Shown: piece by piece, positions 53,246 through 64,000 of the stretch | Layout of the letters: each line of letters starts with the position of its first letter | Numbering within the stretch: the first letter of the stretch is position 1 | Assembly: GCA_024426085.1 (NCBI GenBank) | Contig: CP087974.1 | Location: 620,001 to 684,000 of the forward strand | DNA: 64,000 nt | Direction of reading: 5' to 3' | Origin: Rhizobium sp. RCAM05350 | GTDB lineage: Bacteria; Pseudomonadota; Alphaproteobacteria; Rhizobiales; Rhizobiaceae | The notes under the pieces: model-generated | What the model saw: only the letters and a program-made list of their open reading frames with translations | The model's database searches: none | What the model was told of the DNA's origin: nothing | Translations under genes and position numbers: made by a program

Positions 53246-55051
53246 TCAGAACGCCTTTGCTGCGTCGATCACCCTGCAATTGCACGCGGCGCGTTCCCTG
53301 CCACATGTCGGCCGATATCGACGCTGCCACGTGCAGCGACGTGCCACGCTCCGACAGCAGCAGATCGCCAAGCGGTGTTTCCAGAGCCCGGAATGCGATT
53401 CCATCTATCCTGGAGCCGTCCTGGCCTTCCAGCGTCACCTTCACGTGGTTGGCACCGACCTGGCGCAGATCGGCGCAGGCGGTGCGCGGGCAGCGCAAAG
53501 ATCGGCTGCGGGTGCCCTGCCCCATATGGGCCTGCCTGCTCGAGTTGATCGATCAGCGCCAGATTTGCGCCGGCAGCCCCCAGAGCGCCGTCGATCTTCA
53601 GCGTTTCGGCCGAGACGAGATCCTTGACTATGTTCTGCGCCTTTTCGTCGAAGAAGTGCCGCAGCTTGCCGAGATTGGCGCGCTCGACCGTCAGGCCTGC
53701 CGCCATCGCGTGACCGCCGCCCTTGACCAGCAGGCCGTTGTCGACTGCCGCTCGAACAATCTTGCCGATATCGAACCCGCTGATCGAGCGACCCGATCCC
53801 GTTCCCTTGCCATTGGCATCGAACGAGATCGCAAAGGCCGGACGGCGAAATTTTTCCTTCAGGCGCGCAGCCAAAAGGCCGACGATGCCCGGATGCCAGT
53901 TTTCACGCGCCGTGACGATGATCGAGGCCGATCCGCCCGTTCCGTATTCTGCCAGCGCTTCGGCTTCCGCTTCGGCCAGCATGGCGACCTCCATGACCTG
54001 CCGCTCGCGATTGAGTTCGTCGAGTTTCGCAGCGATCTCTTCGGCCGCACTTTCATCCTCTAGCGTAAGCAACCGGCTACCAAGCGCGGCATCGCCTGAT
54101 CCGTCCGCCGGCATTGATTCGCGGCCCGATCAGAAAGCCGAAATGGTAAGGCGTTACCGGGCCGCCGAGACCGGCCTTGCGAAACAACGCCGAAAGACCC
54201 GGGTTCTGCATGTGCCGGGCGGCAACCAACCCCTTGACCACATAGGCCCTGTTCAGGCCCTTCAGCGGCACCACGTCGCAGACGGTTGCCAGCGCCACGA
54301 TGTCAAGCAAGGCAAGCAGATCGAACGAGGCGACGCGCTTGTCGCCGCTTTCGCGCAGCTGGCGCACCGCGTTGACCAGAACGAGGAAGACGACACCGGC
54401 CGCGCAGAGATGTCCCTGCCCCGAGAGGTCGTCCTCCCGGTTCGGATTGACCAGCGCCACGCAGGGCGGTAATTCAACACCGACCTGATGGTGATCGATC
54501 ACAACGACATCGATGCCGCGCACCTCGGCCGCGGCCAGCGATCTGTGACTGGTCGAGCCGCAATCGACGGTAACGATCAATCGAGCGCCATTGTCGATCA
54601 GCTGATTGATCGCCGCTGGATTAGGGCCGTAGCCTTCGAAAATCCGATCGGGAATATAGATTTCCGCATCGACGCCAAAATGGCGCAGGAACCGGAACAT
54701 CAGCGCCGAAGAGGCAGCGCCATCGACGTCATAATCGCCAAAAATGGCAACCTTTTCGCACGCCTTGACCGCCGCGACGATGCGGGCGGCGGCCTTGCTG
54801 CAATCCGTCAGCGTATCCGGATCGGGCATCAGCGAGCGGATGGTCGGATCGAGGAATGCCACCGCGTCGTCCATCGTCACGCCTCGCCCCGCAAGCACCC
54901 GGGCAATCAGGTCGGAAAAGCCATGAACCTGGCTGATAGCGAGCGCGCGGTTCTGTCCGGCCTGATCCAGCCGCGACACCCAGCGCTGACCGGTTACCGA
55001 ACGCTCAACATTGAGAAACGCCCTCTGGACGGGATCTGGCACATCACTCAT
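53246..55051 (-). CDS. recJ: Single-stranded-DNA-specific exonuclease RecJ (about three frameshifts)
   Basis: RecJ is the 5'-3' ssDNA exonuclease of recombination and repair. The DHH-family motifs are FGDYDVDGAASSA (metal site), TVDCGS and VVIDHHQVG, followed by the DHHA1 domain KGGGHAMAAGLTV. The C-terminal OB-like part reads GANHVKVTLEGQDG and VQLQVIDAAKAF. Breaks are near 54105, 53485 and 53262. The reconstruction is ~601 residues, the usual length. It starts 123 bases after the hom stop. Confidence 0.94.
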
Positions 55052-55111
55052 CGTACACCTATGACTTTTGACCGTTCGTACGCGGGTTTTGCATCCGGCG
55101 CAAACTGCAAC

Positions 55112-55148
55112 AAAAACGGCCCCACCCGGATCTAAACCGGATGGGGCC
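55112..55148 (-). terminator. Terminator after hom
   Basis: On the minus strand GGCCCCATCCGG and CCGGGTGGGGCC form a 12-position stem (one A-C type mismatch) followed by GTTTTTG. It lies between the hom stop and the recJ start. Confidence 0.85.
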
Positions 55149-55174
55149 TGCAAAAATGCATCTGCGATTTCGGA

Positions 55175-56500
55175 TCAGGCCGCCTTCGGCCGCTCGGATA
55201 CGGATAACCTGCGGTTCGCCGACGAGATAACCCTCGCCCTTGATCGAGGCCACGGCCTTGCGCACCGAATCCTCGGTCGTCGCGTGGGTGACGAGAATGA
55301 TCGTCTGCGGTCCGTCGGTCTCGATATACTGCTTGGAGTGCTGGACGATGGATTCCAGCGAAATCCGGTTTTCCGCCATACGGGTTGCGATGCTTGCAAA
55401 GACGCCGGTCTTGTCGAGAACCTTCAAGCGAATGAAGTATCCGCCCTCATGGCTCTGGATCTTCGCCTGCTTGTACGGCAGCAGCGCCGTGACCGGACGG
55501 CCAAATGCCGGCACATGTTGGGCGCCCGGGCGGCTCTTGGCGAGATCGGCAATGTCGCCAAGCACCGCGGACGCCGTCGCATTGCCGCCGGCGCCTGGGC
55601 CAACCATGAGCAATTCGCCGAGAATGTCGGATCTGATCGCCACCGCATTGGTGACGCCGTCAACCTGCGCGATCACCGAATCGGAGCGGCACCATGGTCG
55701 GATGCACGCGCTGCTCGATGCCGCTGTCGGTGCGCTGGGCAACGCCGAGTAGCTTGATGCGGTAGCCGAGATCGGCCGCCGCGTGGATATCGTCGATCGA
55801 AATATTGGTGATACCCTCGAGATAGATGTCATCGGCGGCGATCGCCGTTCCAAAGGCAAGGCTGGTGAGGATCGACAGCTTGTGGGCCGTGTCGTTGCCC
55901 TCGATGTCGAAAGCCGGATCGGCTTCGGCATAACTGAGACGCTGCGCTTCCTTGAGGCAAGCCTCGAAGGACAGGCCTTCCTTTTCCATCTTGGTCAGGA
56001 TGTAATTGCAAGTGCCGTTCATAATGCCGTAGACGCGCGAAATCGTGTTGCCCGTCAGCGATTCCCTCAGCGCCTTGATCACCGGGATGCCGCCGGCGAC
56101 GGCAGCTTCGTAGTTCAACAGCGCGCCATGCTCTTCAGCCAGGCCGGCAAGCGCGATGCCATGGGCGGCAAGCAACGCCTTGTTGGCTGTGATCACGTGC
56201 ACGCCGCGCGACAGCGCTGCCTTGACGGCGGACAGAGCCGGCTCGCCGGCACTGCCCATCAATTCGACGAAGACGTCGATATCGGCAGTCTGGGCCAGCG
56301 AAAGCGCGTCGGCATGCCATTCGATGGCGGAAATATCGACGCCACGATCACGGTTCCTGTCGCGTGCCGTCACGGCGGTGATTTCTGATGGCCCGGCCGC
56401 ATGTTGTCGCCAGCGCCTCGTGGCGTTCCTGGAGAATACGCACGAGCGAGGCACCAACAGTTCCCAAGCCCGCAATGCCGATTTTAAGGGCATCTGCCAT
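55175..56500 (-). CDS. hom: Homoserine dehydrogenase with ACT domain (about three frameshifts)
   Basis: This enzyme reduces aspartate semialdehyde to homoserine for threonine and methionine synthesis. It has the NAD(P) motif IGIAGLGTVGASLV, then VHVITANKALLA, NYEAAVAGGIPVI, GIMNGTCNYILTKME and DPAFDIEGNDTAHKL. The C-terminal ACT domain (DKTGVFASIATRMAENRISL) predicts threonine feedback. Breaks are near 56415, 55690 and 55195, with the end ERPKAA. About 441 residues, normal. It is 80 bases downstream of the aminotransferase gene and probably co-transcribed with it. Confidence 0.95.
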
Positions 56501-56580
56501 ACACTATTCCTAACATATCGAGAGCGCTCCGCCTGAAACGGCGGAGCTGATTGTGAGGGGTACCGGAAAAATCCGGCGCC

Positions 56581-57801
56581 TCAGCGGTGAGCGTTCAGCG
56601 AGATGACGTTATGCAACGTATCGTCGGCTGTCGAAAGAAACTTCTTGAGGCTGCGGGCGGCCTGACGAATCCGGTGCTCGTTCTCGACCAGGCGATGCGG
56701 ATATAGTCGTCGCCCTGCTCTCGCCGAAACCGATGCCGGGGGCCACAGCGATATCGGCCTTTTCAACCAGAAGCTTGGAGAACTCCAGCGAACCGAGATG
56801 ACGGAACTTTTCCGGGATCTTTGCCCAGGCAAACATGGTGGCAGCTGGCGGCGGTACGTCCCATCCAGCCTTACCAAAGCTTTCTGACCAGCACATCGCG
56901 GCGGCGCTTGTAGATATTGCGCACTTCGGCAATGTCCGAGCCATCGCCGTTCAGCGCATGGGTGGCAGCCACCTGGATCGGCGTGAAGGCGCCGTAATCG
57001 AGGTAGGACTTGACCCGCGTCAGCGCCGCGATCAGGCGTTCATTACCGACGGCAAAGCCCATGCGCCAGCCCGGCATCGAGAATGTCTTCGACATCGAGG
57101 TGAACTCGACTGTGTTATCCATGGCGCCCGGCACTTCGAGAACGGACGGCGGCAGAACGCCATCGAAATAGATTTCCGAATAGGCCAGATCCGACAGAAT
57201 GACGATGTCATGCTTCTTGGCGAAGGCGACGACTTCCTTGTAGAAATCGAGTGTTGCCACATGCGCCGTCGGGTTCGACGGATAGTTGATCACCAGCGCG
57301 ATCGGCTTGGGGATCGAATGGCGGATCGCCCGCTCGAGCGGCGGGAAGAACGTGTCGTCCGGCTCGACCGAAATCGAGCGGATGACGCCGCCGGTCATCA
57401 GGAAGCCGAAGGCATGGATCGGATAGGTCGGGTTCGGGCACAGGATCACGTCGCCAGGGGGCGGTGATTGCCTGCGCCATATTGGCGAAGCCTTCCTTGG
57501 AACCGAGCGTTGCCACGACCTGCGTATCGGGGTTGAGCTTGACGCCGAAACGGCGAGCGTAATAGGCGGCCTGCGCGCGGCGAAGGCCTGGAATGCCCTT
57601 GGAGGACGAATAGCGGTGGGTGCACGGATCCTGAACGACCTCGCACAGCTTGTCGACCACGGATTGCGGCGTCGGCAGGTCCGGATTGCCCATGCCGAGG
57701 TCTATGATATCAGCTCCACCCGCTCGCGCGCTGGCTTTCAAACGGTTGACCTGTTCGAAAACGTAAGGCGGCAGACGCCGGACTTTGTGAAACTCTTCCA
57801 T
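56581..57801 (-). CDS. PLP-dependent aminotransferase, AlaC/DAP-aminotransferase-like class I (three or four frameshifts)
   Basis: This fold-type I aminotransferase of ~406 residues lies upstream of hom. MEEFHKVRRLPPYVFEQVNRLK starts it (no more than the first 20 residues are diagnostic). IDLGMGNPDLPTPQ, NPTYPIHAFGF, INYPSNPTAHVA, and the PLP lysine in FTSMSKTFSMPGWRMGF follow. Breaks are near 57462, 56882, 56722 and 56700. The family includes glutamate-pyruvate (AlaC) and aspartate-type enzymes. The hom neighbour makes an aspartate-pathway role plausible but unproven. Confidence 0.88.
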
Positions 57802-57921
57802 CTCTAAACCTCGTCTTGCGCCGTCCCCATGCAGGATTCATGCGTGCAAGGAGACGCGCGGTGCAATCTGGCCCACGCGGCCATGAAACGCTTTGCGTCC
57901 AAATCAGCCGAAACGCAAGCG

Positions 57922-58260
57922 CTATTTCTGTATCTGCTTCAGCGTATCCGTACCATGATTGGCAGCCAGCAGCTGAAGCTCCTTCAGGCGGCGCTGATAT
58001 TCCGCTTCTGAGATTTTTCCGGACGAACGGGCGGCACCAAGCGCCGTCAGCCGTGCTGATTGGCTGGCGGCCTCTTCATTGCTCATCTGGGCACTTGCTG
58101 CCGGCAATTTTCCTTCGATGATCGGATAGACATCGGCGGGAATCGGCTTGGCCATGGTGGCCGAATAGATCGACGGCTGTTCTTCGACTGTCGTCGAACT
58201 GCAGGCGGCAAGAGCAAGCACCAAACCCGCCAATCCCAAGGCCGTCACCATCCGCGTCAT
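57922..58260 (-). CDS. Lipoprotein with SHOCT-like C-terminal motif
   Basis: The lipoprotein signal is MTRMVTALGLAGLVLALAAC (lipobox LAAC). The mature part includes EEQPSIYSATMAKPIPADVY and, near the C-terminus, LGAARSSGKISEAEYQRRLKEL, a SHOCT-like helix pair (short C-terminal domain). About 112 residues. I prefer ATG 58260 behind GGAAAG. An in-frame ATG at 58284 would add eight residues. It is divergent from phaC, 174 bases apart. Confidence 0.7.
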   Translation of the reverse strand: MTRMVTALGLAGLVLALAACSSTTVEEQPSIYSATMAKPIPADVYPIIEGKLPAASAQMSNEEAASQSARLTALGAARSSGKISEAEYQRRLKELQLLAANHGTDTLKQIQK

Positions 58261-58434
58261 TACTATCTTTCCCGACTTCGTCATATCGCCCTTGCCCGGC
58301 CCCTTTCGTTGAATCTCTGGCCGAAACCGATGGACATCCAACGTGCCCCGAGTCCAACATGCGCTGGCACTTGTAATCATTTTAAGGCAGAATGTAAAAA
58401 GACAAAACAAACAAACATCTGTGGAGGAAACTGG

Positions 58435-60291
58435 GTGGCAGAAGACAGGAAGGCCGTGGGCCAGACCGGCACCAGCACGGATGGTTTTCCCGGTTTCTGA
58501 CCCGAAATCCGTCGAGCCCTACATCGTCAAGGACCCGGAAGCCTTTACGATCAATCTCGCCCTGCACGGTCGAGCAGCTCGGCAAGGCCGCATCAGCTTG
58601 GCTTGCCCCCTGCGAAAGCGGCGAAAAGACCCATATGGTTGCCGACCTGATGGTCGACATGGTCAAAACCCTGTCCAAAGTCTCCGAATACTGGCTTTCC
58701 GATCCACGACGTACACTCGAAGCCCAGACCCATCTGATGGGAAGCTTCTTCTCCATGTGGACGCGCACGCTGCAGAAAATGGGCGGCGAGACGGTCAGCG
58801 ATCCCGACGAGGTGCCGCGCAACGACAAGCGGTTTTCGGATGCCGACTGGGTTGGCGAACCCGTTCTTTGATTTCCTGCGCCAAGCCTATTTCATCACGT
58901 CCGACTGGGCCGACCGGATGGTGCGTGACGCCGAAGGTCTCGACGACCACACCAAACACAAGGCCGCCTTCTACGTCCGGCAGATTTCCAGCGCCCTGTC
59001 GCCTGCCAATTTCGTCACCACCAACCCGCAACTCTATCGTGAAACAGTGGCCTCCAGCGGAGCCAACCTCGTCAAGGGCATGCAGATGCTGGCCGAGGAT
59101 ATCGTTGCCGGCAAGGGCGATCTGAAACTGCGCCAGACGGATGTCAGCAAGTTTGCGGTTGGCGAGAACATTGCGATCACGCCCGGCAAGGTGATCGCCC
59201 AAAGTGATGTCTGCCAGGTGTTGCAATATGATGCCTCCACCGAGACGGTGCTGAAACGGCCGCTTCTGATCTGCCCGCCGTGGATCAACAAATTCTACGT
59301 GCTCGACCTCAACCCGCAAAAATCCTTCATCAAATGGGCGGTGGATCAGGGCCAAACCGTCTTCGTCATTTCCTGGGTCAATCCTGACGAGCGGCACGCT
59401 AACAAGGATTGGGAATCCTATGCCCGCGAGGGCATCGGCTTTGCGCTCGACACCGTCCGCCTGGCGACAGACGAAGAGGACGTCAACGCGATCGGCTATT
59501 GCGTTGGCGGAACGCTGCTTGCCGCCACGCTGGCCCTGCAAGCGCAGGAAGGCGATACACGCATCCGCTCGGCCACCCTGTTCACCACACAGGTCGATTT
59601 CACCCATGCCGGCGACCTCAAGGTTTTTGCCGACGAGGAACAGATCGCCCAGATGGAAGAGAAGATGAAGGAGACCGGCTATCTCGACGGCTCGAAGATG
59701 GCGATGGCCTTCAACATGCTCGCGCGTCGGATCTCATCTGGCCCTATTTCGTCAACAACTACCTGAAAGGTCAGGAGCCCTCCGCCTTCGACCTGCTTTA
59801 CTGGAATTCCGATCTGACCCGGATGCCCGCGGCCAACCACTCCTTCTATCTGCGCAATTGCTATCTGCAGAACAACCTGACCAAAGGCGAGATGGTGCTC
59901 GTGGAAAGAAGATCTCGCTCGGCGACGTCAAAATCCCGATCTACAATCTCGCCACCAAGGAAGATCACATCGCGCCGGCAAAATCGGTGTTCGTCGGCAG
60001 TCATTTCTTCGGCGGCGACGTGACCTATGTGATGTCCGGCTCCGGCCATATCGCCGGCGTCGTCAATCCGCCGGACAAGGGCAAGTACCAGTTCTGGACC
60101 GGCGGTCCGACCACGGGCGATTTCTGACGATTGGGTCAAGTCAGCCCATGAAACGCCCGGTTCATGGTGGCCGCACTGGCAGACCTGGATCGAGACGCTT
60201 GACGGCGAGCGCGTCCCGGCGCGCAAGACGGGCGGAAACCTCAACTCGCTCGGAAGAAGCGCCGGGCTCCTATGTCCGCGCCCGCGCCTGA
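58435..60291 (+). CDS. phaC: Class I poly(3-hydroxyalkanoate) synthase PhaC/PhbC (about six frameshifts)
   Basis: This enzyme polymerises 3-hydroxybutyryl-CoA into PHB granules. The start is GTG at 58435 behind GGAGGAA. The N-terminal PhaC_N region is seen as [17 protein letters not shown] and [20 protein letters not shown]. The alpha/beta hydrolase part has [28 protein letters not shown] and the lipase-box-like nucleophile GYCVGG. The C-terminal [23 protein letters not shown] carries the catalytic His. Breaks are near 58565, 58610, 58855, 59728, 59910 and 60125. Total ~618 residues. Confidence 0.94.
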
Positions 60292-60309
60292 CCAGACAAC
60301 GGACACCTC

Positions 60310-61031
60310 ATGCTTTTCGACAGGCCACTGGTGCCCGCTGTCCTCGTGCAGCGCTATAAGCGATTTCTCTTCGATGCGGTGCTGGAAGACAGGGAAAGCG
60401 ATCACCGGCTTTTGCCCCAATACCGGCTCCATGCGCGGGCTGACGACGCCCGGTTCACGCATCTGGATATCCGAACACGATAGCCCAACCCGGAAACATC
60501 AACATATGCTGGAAATGGTCGAGGTGGGCGGCACCGTCGTCGGCATCAACACCGGCCTACCGAACAGGCTGGCAGAGGAAGCCATCAAGGCCGGACAGGT
60601 GGGCAATCTGCATCAATATCCGGTCCTGCAGCGCGAACAGAAATATGGCCTGCAATTCCCGCATAGATATGCTGCTCAGCGATCCCAAGCTCGGGCGCGC
60701 CTATGTCGAGGTGAAGAACGTCCATTTCAGCCGGACATCCGGGTTGGCGGAATTTCCCTGACAGCCCGACGGCACGAGGCGCAAAACATCTGGAAGAGCT
60801 TGGCGATATGGTCGAAGCAGGCCACCGTGGCATCATGATCTACCTGATCCAGCGGGACGACTGCGAGACGTTCAGGATTTGCGGCGATCTCGACCCGCTC
60901 TATGCCAGGGCGTTCAGCGCGCAACACAGCGCGGTGTCGAGGCCTTTGCCGTCAAATGCTTGGTTTCGCCGCAGCAAATTGCGCCTGACGGCCTGATCCC
61001 GATGGACGAACCCGCCTTTGCTGATCTATGA
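60310..61031 (+). CDS. sfsA: Sugar fermentation stimulation protein SfsA family (three or four frameshifts)
   Basis: The [19 protein letters not shown] start, the cysteine loop [46 protein letters not shown] and [26 protein letters not shown] identify SfsA, a predicted nuclease-like DNA-binding protein named for maltose-gene effects in E. coli. The corrected tail reads [19 protein letters not shown] and stops at 61031. Breaks are near 60390, 60667, 60765 and 60918. It is followed by map after 30 bases. Confidence 0.88.
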
Positions 61032-61061
61032 CATTTGGGAAAGACAACTGAAAGTATCGTA

Positions 61062-61891
61062 ATGGTCACTTACATCGAGGCAGCGTCAGCGCCCTACAAG
61101 AACACCGGCGCAATCCGTCTCTATACGCCTGAGGATTTTGTCGGGATCAAGCGAGCCTGCCAGATCACGGCACGCTGCCTCGACGAATTGGCGAGCCGCG
61201 TCAAACCGGGCGTGACGACCGACGAAATCGACCGTTTCGTGTCTCGATTTCGGCATGGATCACGGCGCCCTGCCCGCGACCCTGAACTATCGCGGCTATA
61301 CCAAGTCGTCCTGCACGTCGATCAACCATGTCGTCTGCCACGGCATTCCCAACGAGAAACCGCTGCGCTGAAGGCGACATCGTCAATATCGACGTCACCT
61401 ATATCATCGACGGCTGGCACGGCGATTCCAGCCGGATGTATCCGGTTGGCGAAATCAACGCGCTGCCCAGCGCCTGCTCGAAGTCACCCATGAATGCCTG
61501 ATGCGCGGCATCGCCGCCGTCAAGCCCGGAGCGCGCACCGGCGCCATCGGCGAAGCGATCCAGACCTTTGCCGAAGCGGAGCGCTGTTCGGTGGTGCGCG
61601 ATTTCTGCGGCCATGGCGTTGGCCGGCTATTTCACGACGCGCCAAACATCCTGCACTATGGCCGCGCAAATGAAGGCCCGGAAATGCGCGAAGGCATGAT
61701 CTTCACGATCGAGCCGATGATCAATCTCGGTCGCCCGCATGTGAAAGTACTGGCCGATGGCTGGACGGCCGTCACCCGCGACCGGTCGCTGTCGGCGCAC
61801 ATACGAACATGCTGTGGGCGTTACCGCCACTGGCTGCGAGATTTTCACCCTATCGCCTGGCGGCCTCGACCGCCCAGGTTTGCCAGCATAA
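61062..61891 (+). CDS. map: Methionine aminopeptidase type I (about four frameshifts)
   Basis: Map removes initiator methionine and is essential. The metal ligands are visible: [20 protein letters not shown] (two Asp), [15 protein letters not shown] (His), [12 protein letters not shown] (Glu) and the C-terminal Glu in [23 protein letters not shown] is the substrate-side signature. Breaks are near 61245, 61370, 61460 and 61803, giving ~276 residues. The gene lies between sfsA and radC, with radC starting 8 bases later. Confidence 0.94.
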
Positions 61892-61899
61892 GGTTTGCG

Positions 61900-62694
61900 A
61901 TGACAAAGCCCCCTTTTTCTTCCGAAGGCGATCATTCGCAACCGGCTGATGAAAGGGGCTTTTTCGCCGAACAGCAACCAAAACGCCCCGCCCTGACGAT
62001 ACCAACAGCACAACAGGACGATGCTGCCCACTATCACGGCCATCGGGACCGCCTGCGGACACGCTACAGGGACCACGGCGATACGGCGTTGGCCGATTAC
62101 GAAATCCTCGAACTGCTGCTCTTCCGGCTGATCCCGCGCCGCGACACCAAGCCAATCGCCAAGGCGCTGCTCGATCGATTTGGGACGCTGGCCGGCGTCT
62201 TTGGTGCCTCGCCAGCTTTGCTGCAGGAAGTGAAAGGCATCGGCGAGGCCGTGGCCCTCGATCTGAAGCTCATTTCGACCGTGGCTCATCGCACGCTGAA
62301 AAGCGAACTCAAGGGCAAGCAAGTGCTTGCCTCCTGGTCATCGGTGATCGACTATTGCCATGCGGCGATGGCGCACGAGACCCGCGAGCAATTCCGCATT
62401 CTCTTCCTCGACAAGCGCAACGCGCTGATCGCCGACGAGGTGCAGCAGACCGGCACGGTGGATCACACGCCGGTCTATCCGCGTGAAGTCGTCAAGCGCG
62501 CCCTGGAACTCTCCGCAACGGCCCTCATTCTTGTCCACAATCATCCATCAGGTGATCCGACGCCCTCCCGGGCCGACATCGAAATGACCAAGATGATTGT
62601 CGATACGGCAAAGCCGATGGGGATCACGGTCCACGATCACATCATCATCGGCAAAGACGGCCATGCCAGCCTGAAGGGGCTAAGATTGATCTGA
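61900..62694 (+). CDS. radC: RadC/JAB1 family DNA repair-associated protein
   Basis: This intact 264-residue protein has an N-terminal helix-hairpin-helix ([19 protein letters not shown]) and a JAMM metal site in [18 protein letters not shown]. RadC was named for radiation sensitivity in E. coli, but its biochemical role is unsettled. The ATG is 8 bases after map. The 3' end is one base from the convergent corA gene. Confidence 0.93.
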   Translation: MTKPPFSSEGDHSQPADERGFFAEQQPKRPALTIPTAQQDDAAHYHGHRDRLRTRYRDHGDTALADYEILELLLFRLIPRRDTKPIAKALLDRFGTLAGVFGASPALLQEVKGIGEAVALDLKLISTVAHRTLKSELKGKQVLASWSSVIDYCHAAMAHETREQFRILFLDKRNALIADEVQQTGTVDHTPVYPREVVKRALELSATALILVHNHPSGDPTPSRADIEMTKMIVDTAKPMGITVHDHIIIGKDGHASLKGLRLI

Positions 62695-62695
62695 C

Positions 62696-63759
62696 CTAGA
62701 GCCACTTGGCCCGCCGGAACATCCGATAAAGCATGCTGCAGACGAAAAGATTAGTGCCAGAACGACAAAATACCCATATTTGAATTTCAGTTCCGGCATA
62801 TCGTCGAAGTTCATGCCGTAGATTCTGGCAATCGCCGTCGGGACGGCGAGGATGGCGGCCCACGATGCGAGCTTGCGCGAAATCTCCGTCTGCTCCGACT
62901 GACCGATCATCAGGCTTGCCTCGAAGGTAAAGGCAAGCACTTCGCGCAGGGTATCAATGTCCTCCTGCACCCGGCGGACATGGTCGGTTACATCACGAAA
63001 CAGCGCGTGCAGCGTTGCGTCCATGCCGGGGAGATCGAGATGCTCGTGCCGCCGGCAGACATCGACAAGGGGGACGACGGCATTGCGCAGGCGAAGCAGG
63101 CTGCGGCGCAGGAAATAGAGCCTTTCGATGTCCTTCTTGTCCAGCCGCTCGCGCAGCAGCTGCTCCTCCAGTTCCTCGACCTCCGCATGGATGCCCTCGA
63201 CGACCGGCATGTAGTTGTCGACGATGAAATCGAGGATGGAATAGAGAATGTAGTTCTCGCCGTGCGCCAGCGCCGCTGGCGAAGCCTCGCAGCGTTGTCT
63301 CACCAGATTGTAGGACGTCGATGGTCCGTGGCGTACCGAGACGACATAACCGCGGCCGACAAACAGATGGGTTTCACCAAAAACGATCTCCGCGCCCATC
63401 ATGTGAGCCGTGCGGGCCACGACGAAGATGGCGTCGCCGTAAATCTCCAGCTTGGGGCGTTGATGGGCGTGGCCCGCGTCCTCGATTGCAAGCTCATGCA
63501 GACCGAATTCCGCCTGGACTTCGCGCAAGAGCGCCTCATCCGGTTCATGCAGGCCGATCCAGACCACCGCCTTGTCACGGCCCTTCCATTTGTGCGCGTC
63601 TTTGATTTCGATATCGAGGATGCGTTGGCCGTGCTCATAGACTGCTGCAGCCACAACGCCCGGGCGGCTGCGGGGCTTTACAGGCGGCTCGGACTGGTTG
63701 CTGTCCATGGATGGAGCGGCCTCGTTTTTCAGTCCGCCTTCGGTTTCTTGCAAAGTCAT
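62696..63759 (-). CDS. corA: CorA-family magnesium/cobalt transporter (one frameshift at the end)
   Basis: This is a pentameric Mg2+ channel with a large cytoplasmic N-terminal domain (WIGLHEPDEALLREVQAEF, LHELAIEDAGHAHQRPKLE) and two C-terminal helices. The selectivity motif GMN is in IARIYGMNFDDMPELK. The frame breaks near 62745. The corrected end is CSMLYRMFRRAKWL at 62696. GGGAGAGG precedes the start. Confidence 0.92.
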
Positions 63760-64000
63760 AGCACCTCTCCCATTGCAGAAACCGGGCGCAGCCGGTTAGA
63801 CATATGTCCGCTGAATATCAGTGCTGCGCGGTTCGGCAACCGTCGTGAATACACCCTTTCTGCAAGCAGCAGACTACACCTGTCTCAATATAATTGCTTT
63901 TCGTAAAATAAGCATCCGCAAGCCTCGGGCGGCTCATAAGGCTTTATTAAACTGTAAGATTGACGATATAGACGGTCGCAAGCGACATTTACCGCAATGC
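63760..64000. other. Intergenic sequence at the right edge, no gene seen
   Basis: This AT-richer 241 bases upstream of corA presumably contains its promoter. No ORF, tRNA or clear hairpin is visible. Confidence 0.5.

Noticed and set aside
56553..56583. Hairpin between the aminotransferase and hom genes
   Set aside because: The stem is interrupted and no T-run follows on the transcribed strand, so it is not supported as a terminator.

Overview
The window comes from an alphaproteobacterium of the Rhizobiales, most likely Rhizobiaceae (Rhizobium/Agrobacterium/Neorhizobium relatives). The evidence is a phosphatidylcholine synthase, an IalB-family protein, an NDUFS4-like complex I subunit, a class I PHB synthase, the sfsA-map-radC and trpD-trpC-moaC-moeA gene orders, a high-GC codon usage and an EcfG-type (general stress) promoter. 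It is a chromosomal, mostly housekeeping segment. I see no prophage, insertion sequence, CRISPR array or integrated element.

The sequence carries very many single-base insertions and deletions. Roughly 95-100 reading-frame breaks can be inferred in 64 kb, hitting about 40 genes, including genes that cannot plausibly be lost together (glmS, glmU, map, hom, mfd, recG, recJ). Joining the frames restores full-length, motif-complete proteins of normal length, so these are best read as consensus errors of the assembly rather than pseudogenes. Coordinates below span the reconstructed gene, and the breaks are described in each entry.

Layout. 1-7 kb: end of glnA, a TAXI-type TRAP binding protein with an unknown membrane-anchored coiled-coil protein, hspQ, ialB, a family 5 solute-binding protein, a FrnE-like thiol oxidoreductase. 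7-17.8 kb: DNA repair and wall precursor block (mfd-sdhE, recG, DUF502, GNAT-glmS, glmU). 18-29 kb: a GT-C-like membrane protein, a Na/Pi symporter, the ppiD-like/trpD/trpC/moaC/moeA run, a 48-residue membrane protein, a CorC-like protein. 29-41 kb: two complete ABC importers on the minus strand. The first is a YtfQRT/YjfF-type sugar importer ending in its own GntR regulator. The second is a BMP/NupOPQ-type nucleoside importer preceded by quinone oxidoreductase and pcs genes. 41-49 kb: a UbiH-like monooxygenase, AEC carrier, ccdA, tRNA-Lys, two small lipoproteins, a GlxA-like AraC regulator, MgtC, two tiny membrane proteins behind an EcfG promoter, a small XRE regulator, tRNA-Arg, an NDUFS4-like gene and tRNA-Pro. 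49-64 kb: DUF192/cold-shock pair, glyoxalase, an M15-like lipoprotein, twin tRNA-Glu genes, recJ, hom, an aminotransferase, a SHOCT-like lipoprotein, phaC, sfsA, map, radC and corA.

The most interesting items are regulatory or very small: the EcfG-promoter-driven pair of micro membrane proteins (47.8-48.1 kb), a candidate trans-encoded small RNA with a strong terminator opposite the AraC-family gene (47.04-47.17 kb), a nested perfect hairpin carrying an anti-Shine-Dalgarno motif (51.23-51.29 kb), a palindromic operator in front of the sugar importer, and the duplicated tRNA-Glu promoters.
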